Shown piece by piece: positions 7,636-15,166 of a stretch of 23,961 nucleotides of DNA (positions are counted from its first letter, which is position 1; each line of letters begins with the position of its first letter). Below the pieces are notes generated by a model, which had not been told where the DNA came from, did not search any database, and was given only the letters and a program-made list of their open reading frames with translations. The position numbers were made by a program, and so were the translations under genes. The DNA is from Chlamydiota bacterium (GTDB taxonomy: Bacteria > Chlamydiota > Chlamydiia > Chlamydiales > SM23-39): positions 1 to 23,961 of the forward strand of contig DAIDIM010000119.1 of NCBI GenBank assembly GCA_027459365.1, in the 5' to 3' direction.

Positions 7636-7682
7636 TTTTTTGGAGCCATTCCCGATGTGCCTCTTCGACGATATTCGGGAAT
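7636..7682. repeat. hairpin between the ABC-F gene and sctJ
   Basis: Perfect 8-bp arms ATTCCCGA (7648-7655) and TCGGGAAT (7675-7682) around a 19-nt loop. The left flank TTTTTTGGAGCC.TT.CCGATGT resembles the right arm of the 6595-6700 element (TTTTGGAGCC..TTGCGATGT), so it may be a decayed relative. It lies just upstream of the sctJ promoter; an operator or a residual repeat are both possible. Confidence 0.4.
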
Positions 7683-7768
7683 CTTTTCAACGATTTTACC
7701 TCCATTTTCGCAAAGCCATATAACTTAGTAAGACTCTGTTTCTCTCGCGAGACAACTGAGCGGGTGGT

Positions 7769-7791
7769 AAAAAATTCATCACTTCTTGATG
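7769..7791 (-). terminator. possible intrinsic terminator of the ABC-F gene
   Basis: On the minus strand, immediately after the stop of the ABC-F gene, CATCA-AGAAG-TGATG is followed by AATTTTTT. The stem is only 5 bp and AT-rich, so termination may be weak. Confidence 0.45.
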
Positions 7792-7792
7792 T

Positions 7793-9370
7793 CTATCTCC
7801 CGATTTTCAAATATTCTTCTAGTGGGCCTTGGAAGAAACGAATGGAGTCCTCTTCAAATGCAATGATCTTGGTTGCAAATCCATTGATTAATTCGCGATC
7901 GTGCGTTGCAACAATGGCTGTCCCTTTAAAGTTTTCAAGACCCCACGCAAGTGCAGAGACCGCTTCGAGATCGAGGTGATTGTTCGGTTCATCCATGATC
8001 AAAACATTGGGGCCTGTGAGTAAAAGCGATCCAATCATGAGACGGGCCGCTTCTCCTCCAGAAAGGTTGCGAAGGGGTTTGAACGCATCATCTCCTGCAA
8101 AGAGCATTCTTCCTAAAACACCGCGAACATCTTGATCAAAAGAGCTACTTTTGCGATTTTTTAGCCAATCAAATGCTGTTTCATCTGAGTGCTTATTGAG
8201 AACTTCTCCATGATTTTGTGGAAAATATCCCACTTCTAAACCGTGCCCGGGATGGATTGTTCCGGAATCGGGATTGAGCGCTTTTGCTAATAATTTGCAG
8301 AGAGTCGTTTTTCCTTTTCCATTATTTCCGATAATTGCAATTTTATCGCCCCGATGAATTTCACAACTGAAGTCGCGAATCACCGGTTTGTCGCCATATC
8401 CTTTTGAGAGATGATCGATTTTAAAAATCACTTGTCCTGCTTGTTTTGGTTCTGGGAATCGGATGTACGGACGCTGAATATTCGATTTCTTTAATTCCAT
8501 TGGTTCGAGACGATCGATCTCACGAACTCTCGATTGCACTTGGCTGGCTCGTGTTCCAGCTCCGAATTTAGCTACAAATTCTTTCAGCTGAGAAATCTTT
8601 TTTTCTTTGGACTTATTTTCCTCTTCTGCGCGCGTACGGACAGCAGTTTTAGTAGCAACCATCGCATCGTAGTTTCCGGGATATGTGATGATTGTTTCGT
8701 AATCGAGGTCTGCAATGTCAGTACAAACCGAATTTAAAAAATGACGATCATGGCTAACAACAACGAGGGTTCCTTTATAACGATGGAGAAACTCTTCAAG
8801 CCATGAGATCGATTCAAGATCAAGGTGGTTGGTGGGCTCATCGAGAAGAAGTGCATCGGGATTTCCAAATAAAGCCTGGCAAAGGAGAGTCCGGAATTGC
8901 CGATCCGTTGGAATCTCACTCATTTTTTTGCGATGCAATTCTTCAGGAATACCCATCCCAATTAAAAGAATTTCCGCCTCCGATTCAGCAGAATATCCAT
9001 CTTCTTCAGCGATGATTTCTTCAATTTCACCAAGGCGAATTCCAATAGCATCGGTCATCTCTTCCTCGTATAGGCGATCTCTTTCTTGCATTGCTTTCCA
9101 TAACCGATCGTTGCCCATAATGACAGTATCGATCACTAAAAAGTCTTTGAAATCTTCAATTCTCTGTTTGAGAAAGCCCACTTTTTTGGGGAGAGAAACG
9201 ATCCCTGTCGTCTGCGGCTCAACCCCCATAATAATTTTTAATAGGGTCGATTTTCCAGAGCCATTAGGGCCAGTAAGGCCATAGCGACACCCTACATTAA
9301 ATGTGAAAGTCACATTTTCAAATAAGGTTCTATTTCCAATACGTTTTGATATGTTTTCGAGTGTAATCAT
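7793..9370 (-). CDS. ybiT: ABC-F ATPase of the YbiT type
   Basis: A 525-aa soluble protein with two ABC domains and no membrane segment, as expected for ribosome-associated ABC-F proteins. Domain 1: Walker A GPNGSGKST (34-42), Walker B LLLDEPT, H-loop SHDRH. Domain 2: Walker A GNNGKGKTT (348-356), signature LSGGE (436-440), Walker B LIMDEPN, H-loop THDRE. The linker (about 240-300) is rich in charge and contains the RASQVQSRVREIDR stretch typical of the family. Domain 1 has SEIPTDRQ (151-158) in place of LSGG, a degeneracy also seen in E. coli YbiT. Length (about 530) and overall sequence match YbiT rather than EttA or Uup. A TATACT (9380-9385) lies 9 nt before the ATG, with no Shine-Dalgarno and a poor -35. 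Confidence 0.88.
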   Translation of the reverse strand: MITLENISKRIGNRTLFENVTFTFNVGCRYGLTGPNGSGKSTLLKIIMGVEPQTTGIVSLPKKVGFLKQRIEDFKDFLVIDTVIMGNDRLWKAMQERDRLYEEEMTDAIGIRLGEIEEIIAEEDGYSAESEAEILLIGMGIPEELHRKKMSEIPTDRQFRTLLCQALFGNPDALLLDEPTNHLDLESISWLEEFLHRYKGTLVVVSHDRHFLNSVCTDIADLDYETIITYPGNYDAMVATKTAVRTRAEEENKSKEKKISQLKEFVAKFGAGTRASQVQSRVREIDRLEPMELKKSNIQRPYIRFPEPKQAGQVIFKIDHLSKGYGDKPVIRDFSCEIHRGDKIAIIGNNGKGKTTLCKLLAKALNPDSGTIHPGHGLEVGYFPQNHGEVLNKHSDETAFDWLKNRKSSSFDQDVRGVLGRMLFAGDDAFKPLRNLSGGEAARLMIGSLLLTGPNVLIMDEPNNHLDLEAVSALAWGLENFKGTAIVATHDRELINGFATKIIAFEEDSIRFFQGPLEEYLKIGR

Positions 9371-9409
9371 AATTGAGAAAGTATACTCGAAAAATGGATT
9401 AATTTCTGT

Positions 9410-9435
9410 AAAAAAAAAGGGCCCTTAAAGAGCCC
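9410..9435 (-). terminator. intrinsic terminator of the 85-aa gene
   Basis: Reading the minus strand just after the stop at 9442: GGGCTC-TTTAA-GGGCCC (9419-9435) followed by nine T (9410-9418). A GC-rich stem with a long T-run is a textbook rho-independent terminator. It insulates the ABC-F gene from the small gene. Confidence 0.85.
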
Positions 9436-9441
9436 CTATAC

Positions 9442-9699
9442 CTAGCTCAAAGATGCTCTTAGTGCAAAGAAAGCGCATGCGAATTGAGCAGTAGCTGTTG
9501 CAATTTGCTTCACTTGCCAATTATTTTTTGAACATGTAGATTTAACATCTTTTACTGTATTTATCCCATCCAATGCAGATTTTGCTCCAAGCAAACCAAC
9601 TGCGACACGCGATGCTACATTGACAGCTTTACTATCATTTTTAGTGTTGATTTGACCAATCCAATTCGTTGGATTTAAAGCGCTAACGATTCCTGACAT
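9442..9699 (-). CDS. small hydrophobic protein, unknown
   Basis: An 85-aa protein not recognised as any family. Two moderately hydrophobic, alanine-rich stretches (about residues 27-48 and 65-80) flank a polar middle with C56; C75 lies in the second. No cleavable signal peptide is clear. Coding is well supported: AGGAGG (9708-9713) lies 8 nt before the ATG, a TTGACA-N18-TAGTAT promoter lies upstream, and a strong terminator follows. The gene stands alone, divergent from the 140-aa gene. A secreted or membrane-inserted chlamydial effector is possible, but the hydrophobic parts are shorter than the usual Inc bilobed domain. Confidence 0.75.
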   Translation of the reverse strand: MSGIVSALNPTNWIGQINTKNDSKAVNVASRVAVGLLGAKSALDGINTVKDVKSTCSKNNWQVKQIATATAQFACAFFALRASLS

Positions 9700-9729
9700 A
9701 ATATTATCCTCCTGTTAAAAAATAGATAC

Positions 9730-9759
9730 ATACTACTGATTTTCCCGTTTTCTTGTCAA
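9730..9759 (-). promoter_or_regulatory. sigma70-like promoter of the 85-aa gene
   Basis: Minus strand: consensus -35 TTGACA (9754-9759), 18-nt spacer, -10 TAGTAT (9730-9735). The predicted start lies about 25 nt before the ATG, leaving room for the AGGAGG ribosome binding site at 9708-9713. Confidence 0.75.
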
Positions 9760-9807
9760 AAAATTTATTTCAGCTTTATGAAATCCTTGTTATATCTAAA
9801 TAATTTA

Positions 9808-9837
9808 TTGACAAAAAACTGGGACAAAGTCTGTAAT
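9808..9837 (+). promoter_or_regulatory. sigma70-like promoter of the 140-aa gene
   Basis: Plus strand: -35 TTGACA (9808-9813), 18-nt spacer, -10 TGTAAT (9832-9837). AAGGAG (9855-9860) lies 7 nt before the ATG at 9868. Together with 9730-9759 it forms a divergent promoter pair about 50 bp apart. Confidence 0.7.
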
Positions 9838-9867
9838 ATATTTTTTTTAAAGATAAGGAGATGAAAA

Positions 9868-10290
9868 ATGGAACTATTCGATTCATTGATGGAGGGGGTT
9901 AGCAACTTCTTAACAAATTTAGGCAAACCAATGTTTAGTTCAGGAGAGATGGGAAGATTCTCTTTGACAAAAGGGCAAAAAGAGACGGCAGCAAAAGCGG
10001 GCATTGTTTTTTTGGGGACGCTAGGCTTGGTGGCAGGGGCGAGTTTAATTGTAAAAGCATGGAAAGCAAGCTATAGTTTCAGAAGAGAAATTGAAATTGC
10101 TCCCCCTATTGCTTTACAGCCAGAGGTCAAAGTATTGAAAGAGACAATCACAAATCCCATTCATGTATTGGGAAGAATCAAAACGTTGTTCAACAAAAGT
10201 GTACTTCCCCTTATGACTGGCATGTTTAGTTTAGTTGGAAGTGTTTTTGTTTTCAGCCGCTTTGACAAACTGTTAAGGGCAATCCGCTAG
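9868..10290 (+). CDS. small protein with two membrane segments, unknown
   Basis: A 140-aa protein, family not recognised. Hydrophobic helices at about 42-62 (AAKAGIVFLGTLGLVAGASL) and 112-130 (VLPLMTGMFSLVGSVFVFS) are separated by a basic and then acidic linker of about 50 residues. The C-terminus is basic (RFDKLLRAIR). No signal peptide precedes helix 1. Start chosen on AAGGAG 7 nt upstream and a good promoter. It is the only plus-strand gene in the first 21 kb, and its stop at 10288-10290 directly abuts the palindromic repeat. A host-membrane (Inc-like) or bacterial inner-membrane location cannot be told apart from sequence alone. Confidence 0.75.
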   Translation: MELFDSLMEGVSNFLTNLGKPMFSSGEMGRFSLTKGQKETAAKAGIVFLGTLGLVAGASLIVKAWKASYSFRREIEIAPPIALQPEVKVLKETITNPIHVLGRIKTLFNKSVLPLMTGMFSLVGSVFVFSRFDKLLRAIR

Positions 10291-10472
10291 GTGTTGTAAC
10301 CTCGCTTATGTCATTTTTTGAAAGGCAGATCCGAGGGAGGAGTTCGATGATTTTATTATTTTTTTGCGAGTTAATAGTAGCAACGTCACTATTGACGAGT
10401 AAAAAAATAATAAAAGCGCGGACGCTTTCACCGGAGATGCCATCAAAAAATGACATAAGTCGGGGTGACGCC
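10290..10472. repeat. palindromic repeat of about 175 bp, copy 2, with inverted ends
   Basis: The core is homologous to copy 1. GGCAGATCCGAG begins at 10324, the 17-bp stem TTTTATTATTTTTTTGC (10351-10367) pairs with 10399-10415, and GCGCGGAC follows at 10416. It is flanked by a perfect 17-bp inverted repeat (10305-10321 with 10443-10459, CTTATGTCATTTTTTGA). This extends outward imperfectly to GTAACCTCG/GTCACCCCG. Differences from copy 1 inside the stem keep pairing by G-T wobble or a compensatory A-T. It fills the whole space between two convergent genes, so it can serve as a bidirectional terminator. The right terminus is GGCGTCA on the minus strand. Confidence 0.82.
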
Positions 10473-13162
10473 TAAAATCTCCAGAGATATTCAAGGATGA
10501 TCGATTGGTCAGTGAATTGCCAGTTTGATTTGCCTTGATAGGAGAGGGAAACGGTACTTCTGTCAAATGCGGCGCTTATTCCTATACCAAGTGCGCCAAG
10601 AATCCGACAGGGATATAGTCCTTTGACCTTGAAAGAAGAGCCAGTTGCAAAACTGGCTCTCTCATAACGACCAAAGAAACGGCTTTCACCAATTGCACTC
10701 AAACGGAGCATGATTTGTAAAAAAGTTTGGTCTTTCCAGTGTTCAAAGTTGAATTCGAAACCAGCTTCGCTAGCTAAGAGATCCGAAACATGGCTTTTTA
10801 CCTTTAAATTGAGAATGCGAGCCCCTTTTTCCTCGAATTTATTTTGTTGTACAATCATGTAATCAAGTCCTAAAAACGGACTGATCTTTGTCGATTGCAC
10901 TTGGAAATGAGCTCCCATTTTCAAATCAAGTGATCCGGTAAATCCTCCAAAATCACTATGCGCTGTCGCATGCATAATACTTCCTGGACCGATATTGATT
11001 TTTCGGTTCACATCATAAAAACTATATCCGAAAGTAGCATTGGCTGCAAAAAAGCTGCATGGATTTGCTTTTAGCGAATATAGAGAGCCATAGATTGTCT
11101 GCATCTTGGCATCCCCTCTAGACGAACGCCATTCATGGAATGTATATGTGTATCCAATGGATCCGCCAAAAATTGTATTTTCACGCACATAAGCATCTAC
11201 ACCCAAAATCGCCCCAGGTGTTTGTGCATGATAGCCGATTTCTCCATTCTGATTGTCTTGCTTTGTACTGCCTCCAAATACCCCTCCCCAAATGTGTAAA
11301 GGGAAGCATTCACAATCATTGCAAAAACAGCTGAATTGATCTTGATATAATCGATTAAAGATCGCATTTCGGATGTAGAAAAGATCATCTTCTTGTACAA
11401 CAGACAAAGAGGTAAAAGCAGAGGGGTGTAATTGATTCAATGCATCTGTGATCGCATCAATTGTTGGAATATTGACCAACGCTTCAATAATAATTGGAGA
11501 ATTATCGCTTGGATCAGTATGAAGAGAGTCAAGATATGCGCCGACAAATGTCGCATTTCCATTGGGTAGTAAATCTGAAAAACGGTTAAGTGCTAAACTA
11601 AATGAGATTCCTGAATAATCTTCTCCTGCAATATATGTTACATTCGGTCGAAGCATGGCATAGCTGCTTGTGACAGTCCCTACTTGTCCTTGAAGCGTGC
11701 CTGCATACAAGATGTCATGTTTTTGATCGAGTTGATAGAATCCAACAGTTGGACTTACGATTATGCTTGGAGAATCGAGAACGATTCTCCCCTTTGTATC
11801 AATGTTGCTTTGCGAATCAGGACTAAATTTAATCACGAGAGTTGATTGAGGAGAAAATAGAATATCTCCATCCACATGAATCCCGTTTAAGCTGTTAGGG
11901 GATAGAAAATCTCCTGTCAAAAAGAGGAGTTGTTTTGGTGCTTCATTGGTGTATGTTTTATCAAAAGAAAAATAGTCTACAATATTCGGAGTTGTACCTT
12001 GAGAAATCGCAACTCCGGGAGTTATGGTCCCTTGAACAACAAGATTTCCAACAATCGTCCCTTTTCCGTATAAAAATCCGTCAGGAGCAATCTGCACGGC
12101 ATTCTGGCTTGCGACATTTCCATTGAGGTGAATTCCCCCCTCAACAATGACAAGGCCTGAAAGATTTGCATTCGAATTGATGTTGAGAATTCCTTTTCCT
12201 GTTTTGGTGATGCCCCCGTCAGAAATAGGTCCATTGATCGTGAAACTAGGATTGGAATTTACAGCAATTGCGCGCATTTGATTCCCAAGATGGACAGCTG
12301 TATCAATATGACTCTGTTGTGAGAATCCGAGAAAAGAAATTTTTGCATTCGCGCCTGTTAGGCATAAAGTCCCTAGACCTTCAACACTTGATTGATCTGT
12401 AAGTTCAAGAGTTTCCATGATCGAAAGGGATCCTCCAGTTCCAATTTTTACAAGGCTTTTTTCTAGCTGAAGTTGAGATATCTTTTCGTGATGAGATCCT
12501 ATATTCAAAGTCGAATTTCCCTCTAAAACCACACTGCTATTTTGTGCAATTTGAAAGTCATTCAACAATTCAACCACTCCAGAGTTCAAAAGGAGGTTGC
12601 CGGCGACTGCATTTACCCCTTTTGCCTTATTGAGGAAAAGGGTCCCATTCTGGACCTTGGTTGTTTCTGTATATGTATTTGGAGTTAAGCCCGATAGCTC
12701 AACCAAACCTTTTATATTCACACCTTGTCTACCTGAAATTGACTGATTAAAAATAATTTTACGCGCACTTTTATTGATCATATTTAGATCTTTCCCAAGA
12801 ATAATTGGGGTATCAAATAGAGTTTGAGAAAGGGTCTCTTGGGTTATTAAAATCGTTGAATTCCCAGGGCTTGCATTGAGGTGTAGTGGAACGGCTCCAA
12901 AAATCCAGTAACCTGTATTTGAATTTCTATTATTAAATTCGATCGATCCTACGGTCACAGGTGCGATGATAGAGATTTTAAATTGATCGGAAACGGAAGG
13001 CCCAATGGTATTAAATACCGCAGTATCAGCAGATCCAGGAATTCCGGGTAACGACCAATGATTTGCAAAATTCCATGCACTTCCATTGACCGAGTCATTC
13101 CAAATAGACTGTGCCGCAAATCCAGAAATTGAAAGAGAAAGAAGAATTGTCGAAAAACGCAT
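10472..13162 (-). CDS. autotransporter (type Va) outer membrane protein
   Basis: An 896-aa protein with a signal peptide (about residues 1-18, MRFSTILLSLSISGFAA), a beta-helical passenger and a C-terminal autotransporter beta-barrel (about 620-896) ending in aromatic F896 (EYLWRF). The passenger has autotransporter-associated strand repeats: KTGKGILNINSNANLSG..IVEGGIHLNG (about 330-360) and GxLYGKGTIVGNLVVQGTITPG. Passenger parts are rich in G, N, S and T. The GGAI/FxxN repeats of chlamydial Pmp proteins were not seen, so it is a different autotransporter class. A cysteine cluster CFCNDCEC (612-619) sits at the passenger-barrel junction. It stands alone, between two hairpin elements. The function of the displayed passenger (adhesion is likely) is unknown. 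Confidence 0.88.
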   Translation of the reverse strand: MRFSTILLSLSISGFAAQSIWNDSVNGSAWNFANHWSLPGIPGSADTAVFNTIGPSVSDQFKISIIAPVTVGSIEFNNRNSNTGYWIFGAVPLHLNASPGNSTILITQETLSQTLFDTPIILGKDLNMINKSARKIIFNQSISGRQGVNIKGLVELSGLTPNTYTETTKVQNGTLFLNKAKGVNAVAGNLLLNSGVVELLNDFQIAQNSSVVLEGNSTLNIGSHHEKISQLQLEKSLVKIGTGGSLSIMETLELTDQSSVEGLGTLCLTGANAKISFLGFSQQSHIDTAVHLGNQMRAIAVNSNPSFTINGPISDGGITKTGKGILNINSNANLSGLVIVEGGIHLNGNVASQNAVQIAPDGFLYGKGTIVGNLVVQGTITPGVAISQGTTPNIVDYFSFDKTYTNEAPKQLLFLTGDFLSPNSLNGIHVDGDILFSPQSTLVIKFSPDSQSNIDTKGRIVLDSPSIIVSPTVGFYQLDQKHDILYAGTLQGQVGTVTSSYAMLRPNVTYIAGEDYSGISFSLALNRFSDLLPNGNATFVGAYLDSLHTDPSDNSPIIIEALVNIPTIDAITDALNQLHPSAFTSLSVVQEDDLFYIRNAIFNRLYQDQFSCFCNDCECFPLHIWGGVFGGSTKQDNQNGEIGYHAQTPGAILGVDAYVRENTIFGGSIGYTYTFHEWRSSRGDAKMQTIYGSLYSLKANPCSFFAANATFGYSFYDVNRKINIGPGSIMHATAHSDFGGFTGSLDLKMGAHFQVQSTKISPFLGLDYMIVQQNKFEEKGARILNLKVKSHVSDLLASEAGFEFNFEHWKDQTFLQIMLRLSAIGESRFFGRYERASFATGSSFKVKGLYPCRILGALGIGISAAFDRSTVSLSYQGKSNWQFTDQSIILEYLWRF

Positions 13163-13302
13163 GTATCATCCACTTTTAATGCAAGCAAGTTTAAAATATA
13201 CATATAAGAGAGAAAAAAATTAAATTCTAGAATAAACTTTCTCAAGTTTTTGAGGAAACAGTCGGGCTGCCCCGCTGATCCAAAAAAACTTGTAAAGTCG
13301 AA
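13163..13302. terminator. nested hairpin after the GT2 gene, upstream of the autotransporter
   Basis: On the minus strand after the GT2 stop: CAAGTTTTT (13284-13292) pairs with AAAAACTTG (13243-13251), GG with CC next, and an inner stem CAGCGGG-GCAG-CCCG(A)CTG has one bulged A. The structure is about 50 nt long. There is no terminal T-run beyond it except inside the arms, so it may terminate the sppA-GT2 operon or act as leader structure. The remaining part, 13163-13242, is AT-rich and should hold the autotransporter promoter (TATATT-like boxes), which I could not fix exactly. Confidence 0.5.
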
Positions 13303-14307
13303 TTATTTCTTATTCCTTCCACTTTTGGCCTGCTCGCACAACCATTTTGGACAGTTTCCAAATCGACCAAAACAATAATGAAAAGCACCAATGAGTCCTG
13401 CTTTGTTGCGAAGAACCTTTTGTCGATTTTCAGCTGTTCTTTTTCGAAAGAAACGGATCAGAATATAATGACGAAATGTTTTCAAAAGATCTGGAAAGAT
13501 AACATGCCGATAAAGATTCATTTTTTCACTTGGAAGACAATTTCTATTGATCCAGAGGAGACGACTGCGCCACCAAAAATAGTGCATCTGAGGCTTGCCC
13601 CCTGTAAAAGAAGAGGATACTTTATGCCAGATCTTCGCGCGCGGTGCAGTCCAGGTTTCAATTCCAGCCCGTTTTGCTCTACAGCAAAAATCGGTCTCTT
13701 CCCAAAAAAGGAAGAAATCCTTTTCTAAAAACCCGATGGTTTCTGGAACCGATCGGTGCATAAGAAGGGCAGCTCCACAAACATAATCGACTTGGCTCAT
13801 TTGTTCAAAAGAGATCCCATCATCGATTGTTCCAAAGGCAAGCGATTCAAATTCACCGATTTTCGGATTCCATACTCCTCCCAAATGGTCGATCTTTTGC
13901 GTATCATGATAACGGTAGATTTTTGCCCCTAAGATCATCGCTCTTGGCCTTTGTTTTGTGGCGTTCATAAATTCATCCAGAAAAAGGGGATCAACAATTG
14001 TGTCATTATTGAGCAGAAGAATCCAATCGAACCCTTTTTTGAGTCCCCATTCAATGGCCACGTTATTACCGCCAGCAAATCCCAAATTTTCTTTTGTTTC
14101 AAAAATTGGAATATTTGGGTGCTTCTCGCGAATAGAGGAGACCGAGTCATCGTTTGAGCCATTGTCGATAACGACAATGGTGAAATTTGGATAGATGACT
14201 TTTTGTAAGGAAGCTAAGCACTCAAGAGTATCTTTTTTTCCATTCCAATTGACGATTGCAATGAGAATTTTATTCGAAGTCGTAAGGCGGGACAAATCTT
14301 TTTCCAT
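13303..14307 (-). CDS. GT2 family glycosyltransferase (rhamnosyltransferase-like)
   Basis: A 334-aa protein with a GT-A fold of family 2. The N-terminal nucleotide-sugar part has ILIAIVNWNGKKDTLECLASL (starting near residue 14; given as landmark), VVIDNGSNDDS (45-55), ENLGFAGGNN (73-82) and the metal-binding LNNDT (99-103). The acceptor side has VCGAALLMHR (176-185) and FWEETDFCCR (201-210), whose E/D pair is the usual catalytic-base region. A basic C-terminal tail may lie on the membrane. This resembles WbbL-type rhamnosyltransferases that add sugars to surface polysaccharide or lipid carriers. The start at 14307 overlaps the previous gene by 38 nt, so it is coupled to it; a start slightly downstream is possible. 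Confidence 0.85.
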   Translation of the reverse strand: MEKDLSRLTTSNKILIAIVNWNGKKDTLECLASLQKVIYPNFTIVVIDNGSNDDSVSSIREKHPNIPIFETKENLGFAGGNNVAIEWGLKKGFDWILLLNNDTIVDPLFLDEFMNATKQRPRAMILGAKIYRYHDTQKIDHLGGVWNPKIGEFESLAFGTIDDGISFEQMSQVDYVCGAALLMHRSVPETIGFLEKDFFLFWEETDFCCRAKRAGIETWTAPRAKIWHKVSSSFTGGKPQMHYFWWRSRLLWINRNCLPSEKMNLYRHVIFPDLLKTFRHYILIRFFRKRTAENRQKVLRNKAGLIGAFHYCFGRFGNCPKWLCEQAKSGRNKK

Positions 14308-15106
14308 TCAAAGCATTCCAATAGGATGTCATTTGCGATCCATCAGGATTTTGAACGACGATGCTATAAACTGGAAGAAAAATTTCTGTTGTTTTCCGAA
14401 TTGCAAAATCATTTCCAAAAGCAGCTCTTGCTGTGACTTCAATTTGTGCAGGGCGATAGCGTCTTTTCACACGCTGTGCATGTTTTGAGGGTTTGGTCAC
14501 TAACCAATGATCAAATTTTGTCTCTGGAATGACTTGTAATTTTGGATTTTGCAAGTGGAGACGATAGGAATTTCCAGTCTGGACAATCAAACTTTTTTTT
14601 CTGCAGCTTTCGACCCATGTATCGAGTATGTGATTTTCCAAATTCAAGAACTTGGATAGCCCTTCACGATCCCATGTTCCTCCGCGAGAAGCAAGTGCGT
14701 TGATAATTTTAAATTCTTGTCTAGTTGCATTCGATGTAATGCAATCGGTAAAGCCGTGCGTTTTTTCCCATGTACTTGTATTGATGACCATTTCGCCATC
14801 GACAAGACCCCAAAGAATTGCCCCTTCACCGGTTTTTTCCTGGCTTCGGGTATATTTCACATCCATCAAAAGATAGGGAATAAACTTCAATGTTGGTTCA
14901 ACGAAGACGTGATCGCTATCCTTAAGAAGCTCTTTACGATGCGCCTCCATGATGCTTTCTGCGCTGTAGCGAACCTCGAGAGTTTGAAATGTTGTCCCAC
15001 TGAGAAATTCTTCAATTTTAGAACGTATCTGCGGAACACGATTCCAAGAAAGATATGTTCCTGAGCTAAGGATACAAAAAACAGAAATAAGAAGAAGACG
15101 TCGCAT
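14270..15106 (-). CDS. conserved chlamydial membrane-anchored protein, unknown
   Basis: A 278-aa protein with an uncleaved-looking N-terminal hydrophobic segment (residues 3-20), then an extracytoplasmic or cytoplasmic domain of unknown function. Residues about 128-195 (EFKIINALASRGG-TW-DREGLSKFLNLENHILDTWVESCRKKSLI...YRLH) look like a winged-helix fold. The C-terminal part (VTARAAFGNDFAIRKTTEIFLPVYSIVV) is beta-rich and ends with SYWNALNGKRF. It lies directly after rho (60-bp gap), the position of C. trachomatis CT490, also uncharacterised. Its end overlaps the GT2 gene. AGGT lies just before the ATG. No enzyme motif was found. Confidence 0.65.
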   Translation of the reverse strand: MRRLLLISVFCILSSGTYLSWNRVPQIRSKIEEFLSGTTFQTLEVRYSAESIMEAHRKELLKDSDHVFVEPTLKFIPYLLMDVKYTRSQEKTGEGAILWGLVDGEMVINTSTWEKTHGFTDCITSNATRQEFKIINALASRGGTWDREGLSKFLNLENHILDTWVESCRKKSLIVQTGNSYRLHLQNPKLQVIPETKFDHWLVTKPSKHAQRVKRRYRPAQIEVTARAAFGNDFAIRKTTEIFLPVYSIVVQNPDGSQMTSYWNALNGKRFVPPYDFE

Positions 15107-15166
15107 ACCTAAAAATCTTTTTACAGTATGAAACGATTTAATTGCAATGCGATTAAAGCATTTTCC

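Noticed and set aside
8829..9284. Plus-strand open frame of 151 codons
   Set aside because: It is antisense to the first ABC domain of the ABC-F gene, with no start signals.
10472..13162. Pmp-family polymorphic membrane protein
   Set aside because: The GGAI and FxxN repeat motifs that define Pmp passengers were not seen; the repeats are of the general autotransporter-associated strand type.
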